From positions 2,464,009 through 2,528,008 of the forward strand of contig NZ_KI421504.1 in NCBI RefSeq assembly GCF_000473165.1: a stretch of DNA of 64,000 bases. The letters run 5' to 3'. Position 1 is the stretch's first letter. Each line of letters begins with the position of its first letter. Positions 16,872-24,771 of this stretch are shown here, one piece after another. Under the pieces are notes generated by a model, which had not been told where the DNA came from, ran no database searches, and worked only from the letters and a program-made list of their open reading frames with translations. Source of the DNA: Leisingera aquimarina DSM 24565. GTDB taxonomy: Bacteria > Pseudomonadota > Alphaproteobacteria > Rhodobacterales > Rhodobacteraceae. A program made the translations under genes and the position numbers.

Positions 16872-17899
16872 TTATGCTTCAGCCAGAGCCGGAGCCCGGT
16901 AGTTTTCATCTTTCGTCAGCATCGCCCAGATCTGTCGAGCCATCTTGTTCGCAAGCGCTGTGGCGACCAGTATACGCGGTTTGTGTGACATCAATTTCCC
17001 GAGCCACGTTTCCTCAGAAATGCCCCCGCGGGAAGCCCCGACTATGGCGGTCATTGCTCCAATCACCAGCAATCGCCGGATATCGTGCTGTCCGGCCTTG
17101 GACACCCTGCCTAAGCGCGCCCGGCCGCCCGAAGAATTCTGTTGGGGAACAAGTCCGAGCCATGCGGCAACGTCGCGCCCACGCCGGAACGTTTCCACCG
17201 GGGGTGCGAAAGCCTCAATTGCCATGGCGGTGATTGGGCCGACTCCCGGCATGGTTTGCAGGCGTTTGGCGCGATGGCCTTTCTTCGACACTTCAGAGAT
17301 CTGTTCGTCGAGCGCGCTGATCTGAGCGCCAAGGCTCTTGATCTGCTGCATTCGGCTGCAACAAGCGATCCTTGCGGCGACAGGCAAGCCATTGCTCTCG
17401 TCCTCAAGGACTTGGATCAATTTCGGAAGATGCTGCAATCCAACCGGAGCGATGTAACCGAATTCGTAAAGATGCGAACGCAGCGAATTGACCAACTCTA
17501 TTCTCTGCGCGACTGCCTTCTGGCGGATGCGGAACACCACGGCACGCGCTTGTTGTTGCGCGGTCTTCGGTTCGACAAAGCGCATTTGCGGCCGGGTCGC
17601 AGCCTCGGCAATCGCGTCTGCGTCGGCAGCATCGTTCTTCTGCCGCTTGACATACGGCGTGACATATTGCGGTGAGATCAGCTTCACGACATGGCCAGCC
17701 TTTTCTAACTCCCGCGCCCAGTAATGCGCTCCAGGACAGGCCTCCATAGCCAGCGTGCAGCCACGGTGTGCCTCCATATACCGCAGGAACTGCGAGCGCG
17801 TGAACTTTTTACGAAACACGACCGCCCCGTCAGCCGCAGCTCCGTGCAACTGAAACACGTTTTTGCGAGATCTATGCCCACTATAGAAACGTTTTCCAT
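16872..17899 (-). pseudogene. IS110-family transposase, frameshifted near its start
   Basis: IS110 transposases are DEDD-type enzymes that cut and rejoin DNA through a RuvC-like domain plus a C-terminal transposase_20 domain. The start (MENVSIVGIDLAK, ATG at 17899) and the remainder (NVFQLHGAAADG onward, about 330 residues with MPGVGPITAMAIEAF and VAAWLGLVPQQNSSGG) are in different frames. They join at a run of five A residues (T5 on the plus strand, 17860-17864); six would restore the frame. The first catalytic Asp is therefore cut off from the rest. Either the copy is dead, or slippage at the A-run makes some full protein. Confidence 0.88.
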
Positions 17900-17949
17900 G
17901 GATGCCTTCTCCTCTCTTGCCTTTGGCTAACAACACCACAAGCTTGGCA

Positions 17950-18381
17950 TATCGCGGTGCCGACGGGGGAGAGCGGCATCCACCCCATCTTCTCAAATCG
18001 TTGGGGGTCGGGATCTACGCATCGGGTCACCGGCGTTGGCCGGATGCGGTGAAGGCGCAGGCCGTTGCGGATACGCTTGAGCCAGGCGCGACAGTGAATG
18101 CCATGTCGGCGCGGTATGGAGTTCTTCCGAACCAGCTGCCGGCTTGGCGCCGGTTGGTGAAGCAGGGAAAACTGGTTTTGCCAGCGGCGGAGGCTGACGG
18201 CACGGTTTTCGCCCCGCTGGTGGTCTTCGATGTGCCGGAGACGCCGGCGGTACCGGACATTGCCGCATCCGAAGAGGAGATCCGGATCCTCTCGGGCCTA
18301 GTCAGGATTGAGCTGGCGCCCGGCACGCCCGCAGCCCGGATCGCCGAGATCGTCCATGCGCCCGGGGCCACGCCATGCTGA
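17950..18381 (+). pseudogene. IS66 TnpA (accessory protein), 5'-truncated
   Basis: The helix-turn-helix accessory protein of IS66 elements. The recognisable part starts near GHRRWPDAVKAQAVADTL and continues with NAMSARYGVLPNQLPAWRRLV and a C-terminal FAPLVVFDVPE segment, about 120 residues. Sequence before that in the open frame does not look like a TnpA N-terminus and reaches into IS110 sequence, so the original start is gone. Its TGA (18379-18381) overlaps the tnpB start, as in intact IS66 elements. Confidence 0.75.
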
Positions 18382-18436
18382 TGCCCTCGCAGGGCGTCCG
18401 GATACTGGTGGCGGCGAAGCCGGTGGATTTCCGCAA
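18375..18436 (+). pseudogene. IS66 TnpB, left fragment
   Basis: ATG at 18375 opens the TnpB N-terminus (MLMPSQGVRILVAAKP then VDFR). The reading is broken after CCGCAA at 18431-18436, where the RIT element begins. The missing continuation KGMDGLAALV resumes at 21687 in the right frame, so excision between the two CCGCAA copies would rebuild the gene. Confidence 0.88.
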
Positions 18437-18465
18437 CTATGTGGCGACGATTACTATGCGGAGCC
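18431..18465 (+). repeat. Left terminal inverted repeat of the RIT element
   Basis: The 35-bp sequence beginning CCGCAACTATGTGG matches the reverse complement of 21626-21660 at 34 of 35 positions. It contains two direct copies of an 8-bp motif, CTATGTGG (18437-18444) and CTATGCGG (18454-18461), which look like recombinase core sites. Its first six bases may belong to the target. Confidence 0.9.
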
Positions 18466-18533
18466 GTGTACATCGCCTCTTGGATTGTGGCTTTTTTACA
18501 GCCGGTTAGGCAGAACAAACAGGCACATGCGCC

Positions 18534-18545
18534 CCGCATAACTAT
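18534..18545 (+). repeat. Subterminal inverted repeat of the RIT element, left
   Basis: CCGCATAACTAT is an exact reverse complement of ATAGTTATGCGG at 21567-21578, placing a second symmetric site inside each end just outside the recombinase genes. Confidence 0.75.
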
Positions 18546-18584
18546 GCTCTCCCGCGATGGTTTCACACCTTGAGGAGAGAGAAG

Positions 18585-19813
18585 ATGACTGACCAATACC
18601 GTAATCGCTGGTTCCTGGATCCGGGGCCGGTTTCGTTGTGGATCGATCAGTTCGCGGACGAGCTTGGCGCTCAGAGGTATTCGCCGCTGACCATTGAAGG
18701 CTACAGGGCATCGGCACGCCATTTCGCGGTTTGGCTGGAAAGCACCGGCATACCGATGGTCAGCGTCGATGATGGAGTTGTTCGTCGCTTCGCCGAACAC
18801 CAGTGCCAATGTCCCGGCGGGCGGCGATGGCAGCATGTCTCACCAAAGTATGCGCGACGTGCCAGAAGGTTTGTTGTTTTCCTACAAGGTGCGGGCGTCG
18901 CACCTCCGCCGTTGAAGGCCGCGCCAGAATTTCCCTTGCTTGACGACTATCAGCACTGGCTGCGTTTGCATCGGGGTTTGGCGGAACGGACAGTTTCCCG
19001 TCATCTCCGCATCCTCAATAAGCTGTTGCCGGAACTCGGTACAGCGACCCACGATTATGATGCTGCCCGGATACGTTTTGTTGTCCGCAAATGGCGGGGG
19101 CAAACCGGTCCGGCCGGCCTGAGAACCATAACAAGCGCCTTGCGAAGCTATCTTCGCTTTCTCGCCGGCGCGGGCTTGTGCCGTCCCAACCTCGATCACG
19201 CCATTCCGCCGGTCATACAATGGCGTCTTTCGTCGTTGCCGCGGTATCTGGCAGCCGCAGATGTGGAACGTGTCATTGCATCCTGCGATCAGCTTGCCCG
19301 GGGGCGCCTGCGGGACCGGGCGATCCTGCTCCTTCTGGCGCGCCTGGGGGTGCGGGCCGGGGATGTCGCTGGTCTCAGACTGGGCGATATCGACTGGAAC
19401 GCCGGTATCCTGAAGTTGAGTGGCAAGGCGCGTCGCCAGGTTCGGCTGCCGTTGCCGCAAGATGTAGGCGATGCGCTTCTCGCGTATATCGAACAGGAAC
19501 GCCCGCGCATGCCTCAGGACGCGGTCTTTCTCATGATGGTCGCCCCTACCGCTCATTTGAGCAATCATGCCACGTCTCGGCCATTGTGGCGCTGGCATTA
19601 AAGCGCGCCGGCATTTCCGATCCGCCATCGAGCGGAGCGAGCTTGCTGCGCCACTCCGCGGCAACTTCGATGCTGCGGTCGGGGGCCACATTGGAAGCTG
19701 TCGGCACGGTTCTGCGCCACCGCTCGCTTGATATGACTGCGCATTACGCCAAGGTCGGTATCGCGATGCTGGAACAGATCGCTCAACCCTGGCCGGGAGA
19801 ATTGACATGCTGA
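18585..19813 (+). pseudogene. RIT tyrosine recombinase A, frameshifted
   Basis: First recombinase of the trio. The N-terminal SAM-like core-binding domain (LGAQRYSPLTIEGYRASARH) and the first half of the catalytic domain, including the first Arg (LGVRAGDVAGLRLGDIDW), are intact from the ATG at 18585, which has GAGGAGAG upstream. At about 19550 a C appears to be missing from a CCCC run: the original frame stops at 19601, while LLRHSAATSML, LRHRSLDMTAHYAKV (His/Arg box and nucleophile Tyr) continue in another frame to 19813. The expressed protein would lack the catalytic His-Arg and Tyr. The intact frame would overlap the next gene by seven bases. Confidence 0.85.
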
Positions 19814-20688
19814 GTCAACTCCTCGCCGATCATGTCGCGCTGCACCAGGCGCTGGGGTTGAAATTCCGTACCCAAGGCAGTCTTCTACGCAACTTCGTTG
19901 CCTTTGCCGAGAGCCGCAGTGAGCATGTCGTAACAACAGCCACCGTGCAAGAATGGGCACTACAGGCATCTTCTCCAGAACAACGTCGCAACCGGCTTTT
20001 GACAGTACGTCGCTTCGCGCGCGCGCTTAATGCCGAAGATCCGAGCCATGAAGTTCCCTCCGCCGATCTCTTCGGCCGTGCCAGCCGCAAGCGGCGCACG
20101 CCTTACATCTACAGTCCCAGTGATATCCAACGGCTGATCGACGCCGCCCAGAGGCTTGGCCCCGCTGGCTCGATCCGGCCGCTCACCTACGCCACGATGT
20201 TCGGGTTGATTGCGGCAACAGGCATGCGCGTTTCAGAGGCCATCGCCATTCGATTGCCGGACGTGACCGATGACGGCCTGATCATTGCCCAGACCAAGTT
20301 TAAGAAGAGCCGGCTGTTGCCACTGCATCCAACGACTCGACGCGCTCTTGACGGGTATCTTACGATGCGTCTGAAGGCGGCCAGCCCGAGCGGCACACTT
20401 TTCCTTTCGCATCAGGGCACGCCGCTCGCCTATTCGACAGTCGCAACGGTATTCCTCCAGATCACGCGGTCAATCGGCTTGCGCGGTGCGGCAGGAACAC
20501 CGGGCCCCAGGATTCATGATCTGCGCCACACATTTGCTGTTCGCTCCCTTGAGGCCTGTGCGCACGATTCCAAAGCCGTGGCGCGGCATATCACGGCCCT
20601 CAGTACCTATTTGGGGCATGCCCATGTCACCGATACATACTGGTATCCTCGAGGTAACACCCGAGCTGATGACACACATGGCAGCTGA
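19807..20688 (+). CDS. RIT tyrosine recombinase B, altered C-terminus
   Basis: Second recombinase, 293 residues. It keeps the core-binding domain, the first Arg (TGMRVSEAIAIRL), the H-x-x-R box (HDLRHTFAV), LGHAHV and the nucleophile Tyr in TDTYWY, so the catalytic set is complete. Just after the Tyr one extra C (TATCCTCGAGG for an expected TATCTCGAGG, near 20646-20656) changes the frame. The family tail (LEVTPELMTHMAA) is read in another frame and the protein ends ...RADDTHGS. The tail helix normally packs on the active site or a partner subunit, so activity is doubtful. Confidence 0.78.
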   Translation: MLSQLLADHVALHQALGLKFRTQGSLLRNFVAFAESRSEHVVTTATVQEWALQASSPEQRRNRLLTVRRFARALNAEDPSHEVPSADLFGRASRKRRTPYIYSPSDIQRLIDAAQRLGPAGSIRPLTYATMFGLIAATGMRVSEAIAIRLPDVTDDGLIIAQTKFKKSRLLPLHPTTRRALDGYLTMRLKAASPSGTLFLSHQGTPLAYSTVATVFLQITRSIGLRGAAGTPGPRIHDLRHTFAVRSLEACAHDSKAVARHITALSTYLGHAHVTDTYWYPRGNTRADDTHGS

Positions 20689-20718
20689 CGGCGAGAGGCT
20701 GCATTGCGGGGTGACGGC

Positions 20719-21565
20719 ATGGCCCAGCTTGCCCAGCACCTCGCCGCCTTCCTGCGCAACCATCTTCCCAATGAAAGACGCGCAAGCGTTCATACCTGCG
20801 ATGCCTATGCCTACAGCTTCCAACTGCTGGTGACATTCGCCGCCGGGCGATTGAGAAAGCGGCCGTGCCTGCTGCAGATCGAAGACATCGACGTGCCCAC
20901 GATCCTTGCCTTTCTCGAGCACATCGAACAGACGCGAGGCAACAAGGCCCGTACGCGCAACGCAAGGCTGGCAGCCGTAAAGTCCTTCTTTCGCTATCTC
21001 GAGCACCGAGTACCTGCCATGCTGCATCTGGCTTTTGCCGGAGGGCTGCGCGTTTCCGAACTCATCAGCGCCGGGCTCAACCAGTTTGACGGGCGGTCCC
21101 CTGCCAGCATCCATATCATTGGCAAAGGACGAAGGGAGCGCGTGCTGCCGCTCTGGCAGGAAACCGCTGCCGCAATTCGCGCCTGGATCGCGATCAGACC
21201 CGAAGTCGGCGACACCGCGCTCTTCCTGAACAATGCCGGTCGAATGATGACGCGTGCCGGTTTCGAATACATTCTCGAGAAACATGCCAATACGGCTGCC
21301 CGCATCGCGCCCACCCTGGCGGCCAAATCGATAACGCCCCATGTTCTGCGGCACAGCTGCGCAATGCACCATGCTTCAGGCGACCCGGGACATTCGCAAG
21401 GTCGCACTGTGGCTTGGTCACGCCACGCTCCAGAGCACCGAGATCTACTTGCGCGCCGACCCAACCGAAAAACTCGAGATGCTTGACGCTCTGGAGCCGC
21501 TCGGCATCAAGCCGGGCAAGTTCCGGCCACCGGACAAACTGCTCGCGATGCTTTCCGCGCGGTAG
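20719..21565 (+). pseudogene. RIT tyrosine recombinase C, deleted and frameshifted
   Basis: Third recombinase, ATG at 20719. The core-binding domain (HTCDAYAYSFQLLVTF) runs into FFRYLEHRVPA and then directly into MLHLAFAGGLRVSEL. The segment of some 30-45 residues that normally links them (start of the catalytic domain) is missing, in frame. Later, an extra C near 21370 (ATGCACCATGC) shifts the frame after HVLRHSCAMH. The continuation with LWLGHATLQSTEIYLRADP, including the nucleophile Tyr, ends at 21565 in another frame, while the original frame ends at 21486. Two independent lesions make it a pseudogene. Confidence 0.83.
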
Positions 21566-21566
21566 A

Positions 21567-21578
21567 ATAGTTATGCGG
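21567..21578 (-). repeat. Subterminal inverted repeat of the RIT element, right
   Basis: ATAGTTATGCGG, exact reverse complement of 18534-18545, directly after the end of the third recombinase frame. Confidence 0.75.
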
Positions 21579-21625
21579 AGTCAATGTAGGCGGAACCGTC
21601 CGAAAAAGTGCCGGTCTGCTTCTTC

Positions 21626-21660
21626 GGCTCCGCATAATAATCGTCGCCACATAGTTGCGG
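21626..21660 (-). repeat. Right terminal inverted repeat of the RIT element
   Basis: 35 bp beginning GGCTCCGCATAATAATCG; reverse complement of 18431-18465 with one mismatch. Its last six bases (TTGCGG) are also the first six of the hairpin at 21655-21686. Confidence 0.9.
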
Positions 21661-21686
21661 TTATGCAGAGGACTGCATAACCGCAA
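21655..21686. repeat. Palindrome at the right RIT junction
   Basis: Perfect 14-bp arms TTGCGGTTATGCAG and CTGCATAACCGCAA separated by AGGA. The outer CCGCAA (21681-21686) is the same hexamer that precedes the left repeat (18431-18436). This is the likeliest recombination site or joined end. Confidence 0.85.
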
Positions 21687-21978
21687 GGGTATGGACGGGC
21701 TTGCCGCGCTTGTGCGGTCAGCGCTGGCCGAGGATCCGTTCACCGGAGCGGTCTTAGTGTTCCGCGCCAAGCGGGCAGACAGGATGAAGATCCTGTTCTG
21801 GGACGGCAGTGGCTTGGTCATGGCCTGCAAGCGGCTGGAGGAGAGTAGCTTCACCTGGCCTGCCATCAGCGACGGGGCGGTGACCTTGAACCGCGCCCGA
21901 TCCGAGGCGCTGTTAGCCGGGCTGGACTGGCGGAGGGTACGATCCCTGGAGGCACGCCGCCCAGCTGTGGCAGAGTGA
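21687..21978 (+). pseudogene. IS66 TnpB, right fragment
   Basis: Resumes the TnpB reading interrupted at 18436: KGMDGLAALV, FRAKRADRMKILFWDGSGLV, CKRLEESSFTWP, ending at 21978, about 96 residues. With the left fragment it makes a normal-length TnpB (about 117 residues). TnpB is an IS66-specific protein required for transposition by an unknown mechanism; this is not the RNA-guided TnpB nuclease. Confidence 0.88.
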
Positions 21979-22131
21979 CTCGGGGGGACGGAAAGACAGC
22001 CCGCCGCAGACCGGAGCAGAGTATGATCCGGCCATGTCCAGCGCCCCGCCAATTGACTTAGGCCCGGGGGCGTGCCGGGCAGAACGCGGAACAAATCCTG
22101 CAAGGCTTCGGCGGCATCCTGCAGCTGCCCT

Positions 22132-22163
22132 CCCGGCAGCATCCTGCGGATACGCCTGCCGGG
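22132..22163. repeat. REP-like hairpin, copy 1
   Basis: 32-bp unit with outer arms CCCGGCAG/CTGCCGGG and an imperfect inner stem around TGC, preceded by CCT. The same architecture and size recur at 22566-22597. Confidence 0.7.
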
Positions 22164-22565
22164 TGGCAGACGGCTATACCGGCTGCAACCGGCTGACGCG
22201 CCCCTCGCGGACAGGCGGCGCGCCGATCACGGTCGCGCATTGCTGGGCGCATGCCCGCAGGAAGCTCAAGGAGGTCTTCGACCGCGGCGGCTCGGGGATC
22301 GCCGCCGAGGGCTTGCGCCGAATCGCAGAGTTCTACCGCATCGATGGTTAGATCCGCAGCATGGGTCCTGGTCAGCGCCTTTCTGCCCGGCACGCCCGCA
22401 CCGTGCCACTGGTGACCGGGTTCGGACAATGGCTGCAGCTCCAGCGCGGCCGGATCTCGTCGAAGCCACTCCTGGGCGAGAAGTTGGCCTGCATCCACCG
22501 CCAATGGAATGGCCTGCAGACCTCCCTCCGCGACGGTCGCGTCGAGACCGGCTCCAATGCCCCCT

Positions 22566-22597
22566 CCCGGCAGATTGCTTCGCAATCGCCTGCCGGG
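22566..22597. repeat. REP-like hairpin, copy 2
   Basis: 32-bp unit: outer arms CCCGGCAG/CTGCCGGG, inner perfect stem GATTGC/GCAATC around TTC, preceded by CCT. It shares the outer arms exactly with copy 1 while the inner stem differs. Confidence 0.7.
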
Positions 22598-22840
22598 CAG
22601 TGGTGCGAGAACCTGATCCGCCCTATCGCATTGACGAGGAGAAATGCGCTTTTTGCCGGCCACGGCGAAGGCGGCCGCGCCTGGGGCCGCGTCGCGTCGC
22701 TCATCGCGCGGTGAAGATCAACGGCGTCGGGCCCTTCGCCTCCCTCAAGGCAACCCTCGAAGCCATCGCTGCCGGTCAGCCAGCCAGCCGGGTCGACGAG
22801 CTACTCCCCTGGAACTTACAGCCGTCAAGCTGATTCAGGG

Positions 22841-22861
22841 TGACGTGCAAACACCGCTTAC
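22841..22861 (-). repeat. IS66 right terminal repeat
   Basis: TGACGTGCAAACACCGCTTAC; its complement begins GTAAGCGG, the form of IS66-family ends, eight bases after the tnpC stop. No partner was found on the left. Confidence 0.7.
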
Positions 22862-22972
22862 ATCGGGAGCGCGCCATTGGCGCAGATTGCCGTAGAAAAT
22901 GCGAAGCTCTGCCTCGCGCTCCGGGATATTTTGGGCCAGAAGAATTTTGGCCAGAAGAATGATGGATCCAGT

Positions 22973-23030
22973 CTTCTTTCTGGTCGAAAATACTCCGGGC
23001 GAGACCCGAAGGGCCGGGGGCAGAGCCCCC
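22973..23030 (+). repeat. Dispersed intergenic repeat, copy 1
   Basis: CTTCTTTCTGGTC-GAAAATACTCC followed by a GGGGGCAGAGCCCCC hairpin. Related copies are at 37516-37554, 45315-45362 (reverse) and 54824-54869, always between genes. Confidence 0.7.
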
Positions 23031-23071
23031 TGCAATGTGTTTGCCCTCGCGCGTCCGGACGACGGGCCCCC

Positions 23072-23854
23072 TCAGTCGGCGCGGCGGGGCGGCTGGATTG
23101 GCACGACGCTGCCGGGCTGCGGATCCGACCCATCCGGCGGGCTTTGCAATTGCGCCGACAGTTCCGGCAGCAATTCGAACAGCTCGCCGCGCAGCCGGCC
23201 CAGATGCGACTTGGCAATGCTTTCCTCTATGTCCACATCGCGGGTCCATTGGCGCAGCTCATGCATGACGATCTGGGCATCCTCCAGCCGCGCCTTGAAT
23301 GTCTCCAGCTCCTCCTGCCGCTGCTGCAGGAACAGCCGGGCGCGGGCCACCCTGGCGTCGGAATAGGTCTCTGCCAGCTCGTGGCTGACCTGGCTCATCT
23401 GCGACGCCACTTCCAGCACCTGCGGTTCCAGCCCGGCCAAATCGGGGTGGGCACGCAGAAAGGCGAGCCGCTCCTTCACCGCGTCAAACTCGGACGCCAG
23501 CGTAAAGACCCCGCCGCGGTCGGCAGCATGGGCAAGCTGATAGGCTTGCAGCACATCCTCCATCTGCATGGAAAACCGCCGGTGCGAGGTTTCCAGCGCC
23601 AGGATGCGCCCGTTGGCAGGCAGGAAAAAGGCGAGCATCACCGCCAGCGCCGTCAGGGTGATTTGCGCTGCCATCCCGGCCTGCGGGTAGATATCAGCGC
23701 CAACCCCGGCTTGCAGGCTGAGCCAGGGCCAGATGCCCGCGGCCGACAGCCCGGTGGCCGCCAGCGCCGCCAGCGCGCCAAAGCAGATCAGCAGGAACGT
23801 CAGCCGCATGAATGCGGTCTGGGCAGTGAACAGGATTGATTGAACGCCGGACAT
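23072..23854 (-). CDS. Membrane-anchored coiled-coil protein of unknown function
   Basis: A 260-residue protein with two or three hydrophobic segments at the N-terminus (about residues 15-38, 55-75). A long, charged, mostly helical C-terminal part (residues 80-240) contains heptad-like stretches such as LFLQQRQEELETFKARLEDA, and the end is Pro-rich. In related genomes similar genes are labelled DNA repair protein, but no repair motif is visible. ATG 23854 has GGAGGGG upstream. It follows pqiA and the mlaEF-like genes on the same strand, hinting at an envelope role. Confidence 0.75.
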   Translation of the reverse strand: MSGVQSILFTAQTAFMRLTFLLICFGALAALAATGLSAAGIWPWLSLQAGVGADIYPQAGMAAQITLTALAVMLAFFLPANGRILALETSHRRFSMQMEDVLQAYQLAHAADRGGVFTLASEFDAVKERLAFLRAHPDLAGLEPQVLEVASQMSQVSHELAETYSDARVARARLFLQQRQEELETFKARLEDAQIVMHELRQWTRDVDIEESIAKSHLGRLRGELFELLPELSAQLQSPPDGSDPQPGSVVPIQPPRRAD

Positions 23855-23997
23855 AGGTCCCCCTCCAGCAGCAATGCAACAGATGCGGGGGTGGCGGGCT
23901 GCGGGGGACACCCGTCAACCGGGCGCAGCGTGCCGGACCCCTGCGATACAGGTGTTCGGCCCTACGAAATGGAGCGGTTTGGCACCGGATCAAGCTT

Positions 23998-24450
23998 TCA
24001 GTCCGGTGTTTTCCCAATCTTTGCAGTGCGTTCAGTCAGCATTCCCAGCGCCAGCGAGGCCAGGATGCAAGCCGTGAACAGGTACAGGCCCCAGGCGGTC
24101 TCGATCGTCGCCAGGCCGATCCCCTTTGCCAGAGTGATGTAGAGCGCAATCAGAAAGACATCGGCCATCGCCAGCTTGCCCAGCACATGCAGGACCGGCT
24201 GTACCCGTGTATCCAGCAGGCCCCACTGCACCAGCGCAAGGCCGATGGTCTTGAGGTAGGGGGCAAAGATCGCAAAAAACGTCACGATCAACGCCAGTAC
24301 CGCGTCACTGCCCCATAATGATTGCAGCCCGGTGAGCACTGAGATTTCGCTGAGACCGAAGATTGGCAGCAACCCCGCACGCATCAGCGGCGCAAACCAG
24401 GCGACGGGGTAGAGGATCAGCAGCGACAGGGTGAGGAAGCGGAGGAACAC
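23998..24450 (-). CDS. Paraquat-inducible protein A (PqiA) family membrane protein
   Basis: A 150-residue four-helix membrane protein with the PqiA signatures: P-x-A-W near the first helix, GLSEISVLTGLQSLWG, FAIFAPYLKTIGLAL, and the motif KLAMADVFLIALYI preceding helix 3. This corresponds to one PqiA domain; E. coli PqiA has two plus zinc motifs, absent here. PqiA proteins work with MCE-type lipid transport systems, which fits the adjacent MlaEF-like genes. Starts two bases before the upstream gene's stop region ends (24452). Confidence 0.85.
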   Translation of the reverse strand: MFLRFLTLSLLILYPVAWFAPLMRAGLLPIFGLSEISVLTGLQSLWGSDAVLALIVTFFAIFAPYLKTIGLALVQWGLLDTRVQPVLHVLGKLAMADVFLIALYITLAKGIGLATIETAWGLYLFTACILASLALGMLTERTAKIGKTPD

Positions 24451-24451
24451 C

Positions 24452-24769
24452 CTAATTTTGCTCGCTTCTTAAACGGGAGATGCTGCGCCGCACAAACGAA
24501 AAAACAAAACAAGAAAGTGCCGCCCACAACAATAGGATTGTGCCGGCAGCCCAGGCACTATTTGGCAGCAAGCTATCAATTGCCTCAATGCCGAGCTTGG
24601 CAACTGCGATGACTGCAAGCATGGCGCCTAAAAGCCGCGCTATAGCTTTTTTGAAAAATCTCCTGCGCAACAGAGGGGCATCGATATACGGGCCTCTAGC
24701 CACATCCAGCCAAACGCTTAGAAAGAACACCAGCACGATAGTGCCAAGTGCGCTCGAAAAGATTTCCAT
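24452..24769 (-). CDS. Small two- to three-helix membrane protein
   Basis: A 105-residue membrane protein: hydrophobic residues 4-20, then an Arg/Lys-rich loop (RRRFFKKAIARL) and two more hydrophobic stretches (about 42-60, 68-90), with a basic end. No family recognised. ATG 24769 lies three bases after the ATP-binding gene's stop and has GAGGT upstream; only one base separates its stop from pqiA, so it is co-transcribed with the lipid-transport genes. Confidence 0.72.
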   Translation of the reverse strand: MEIFSSALGTIVLVFFLSVWLDVARGPYIDAPLLRRRFFKKAIARLLGAMLAVIAVAKLGIEAIDSLLPNSAWAAGTILLLWAALSCFVFSFVRRSISRLRSEQN

Positions 24770-24771
24770 TT

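Larger units (their letters stand above)
18437..21686 (+). mobile_element. RIT element (recombinase-in-trio) inserted in IS66 tnpB
   Basis: A ~3.25 kb insertion carrying three overlapping tyrosine-recombinase genes in one direction and nothing else, the defining plan of RIT elements. It is bounded by 35-bp terminal inverted repeats (34/35 identical) and by a second, internal pair of 12-bp perfect inverted repeats (CCGCATAACTAT at 18534-18545; its complement at 21567-21578). CCGCAA is present at both junctions. At the right end a 32-bp hairpin sequence (21655-21686) with 14-bp arms and an AGGA loop lies between the repeat and the resumed tnpB. All three genes are damaged, so the copy is probably immobile without help. 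Confidence 0.87.
22034..22833 (+). pseudogene. IS66 transposase (TnpC), deleted and frameshifted
   Basis: Only the first few codons (MSSAPPID) and the C-terminal part remain. A deletion removes roughly the first half; recognisable pieces then appear in different frames: NAEQILQGFGGILQ, DGYTGCNRLTRP with APITVAHCWAHARRKL (DDE-domain part), NGLQTSLRDGRVE and ENLIRPIALTRRNALFAG, and last PFASLKATLEAIAAGQP with DELLPWNLQ at the stop. Two 32-bp hairpin repeats (22132-22163 and 22566-22597) interrupt it, the first exactly between GGILQ and the DGYTG block. Clearly non-functional. Confidence 0.85.
17950..22861 (+). mobile_element. IS66-family element, left-truncated and interrupted
   Basis: Remains of an IS66 element in the order tnpA, tnpB, tnpC. 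The right terminal repeat is at 22841-22861; its complement starts GTAAGCGG, as IS66 ends do. No matching left repeat exists, so the left end was lost, probably at the junction with the IS110 copy (left coordinate approximate). tnpB is split by the RIT element at 18437-21686, and tnpC is deleted and frameshifted. The element cannot move by itself. Confidence 0.85.

Noticed and set aside
18570-21565. Prophage or integron integrase cluster
   Set aside because: There are no phage structural genes, attC sites or tRNA target; three different overlapping recombinases between inverted repeats fit a RIT element much better.
18585-21565. Sequencing error as the general explanation of the frameshifts
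   Set aside because: About 57 kb of surrounding genes show no frameshift, whereas four single-base shifts plus deletions fall in 6 kb of mobile DNA. Decay is likelier, although individual sites should still be checked in reads.
21687-21978. RNA-guided TnpB nuclease (IS200/IS605 type)
   Set aside because: The sequence is the ~117-residue IS66 TnpB, an unrelated protein; no RuvC motifs or omega-RNA context are present.
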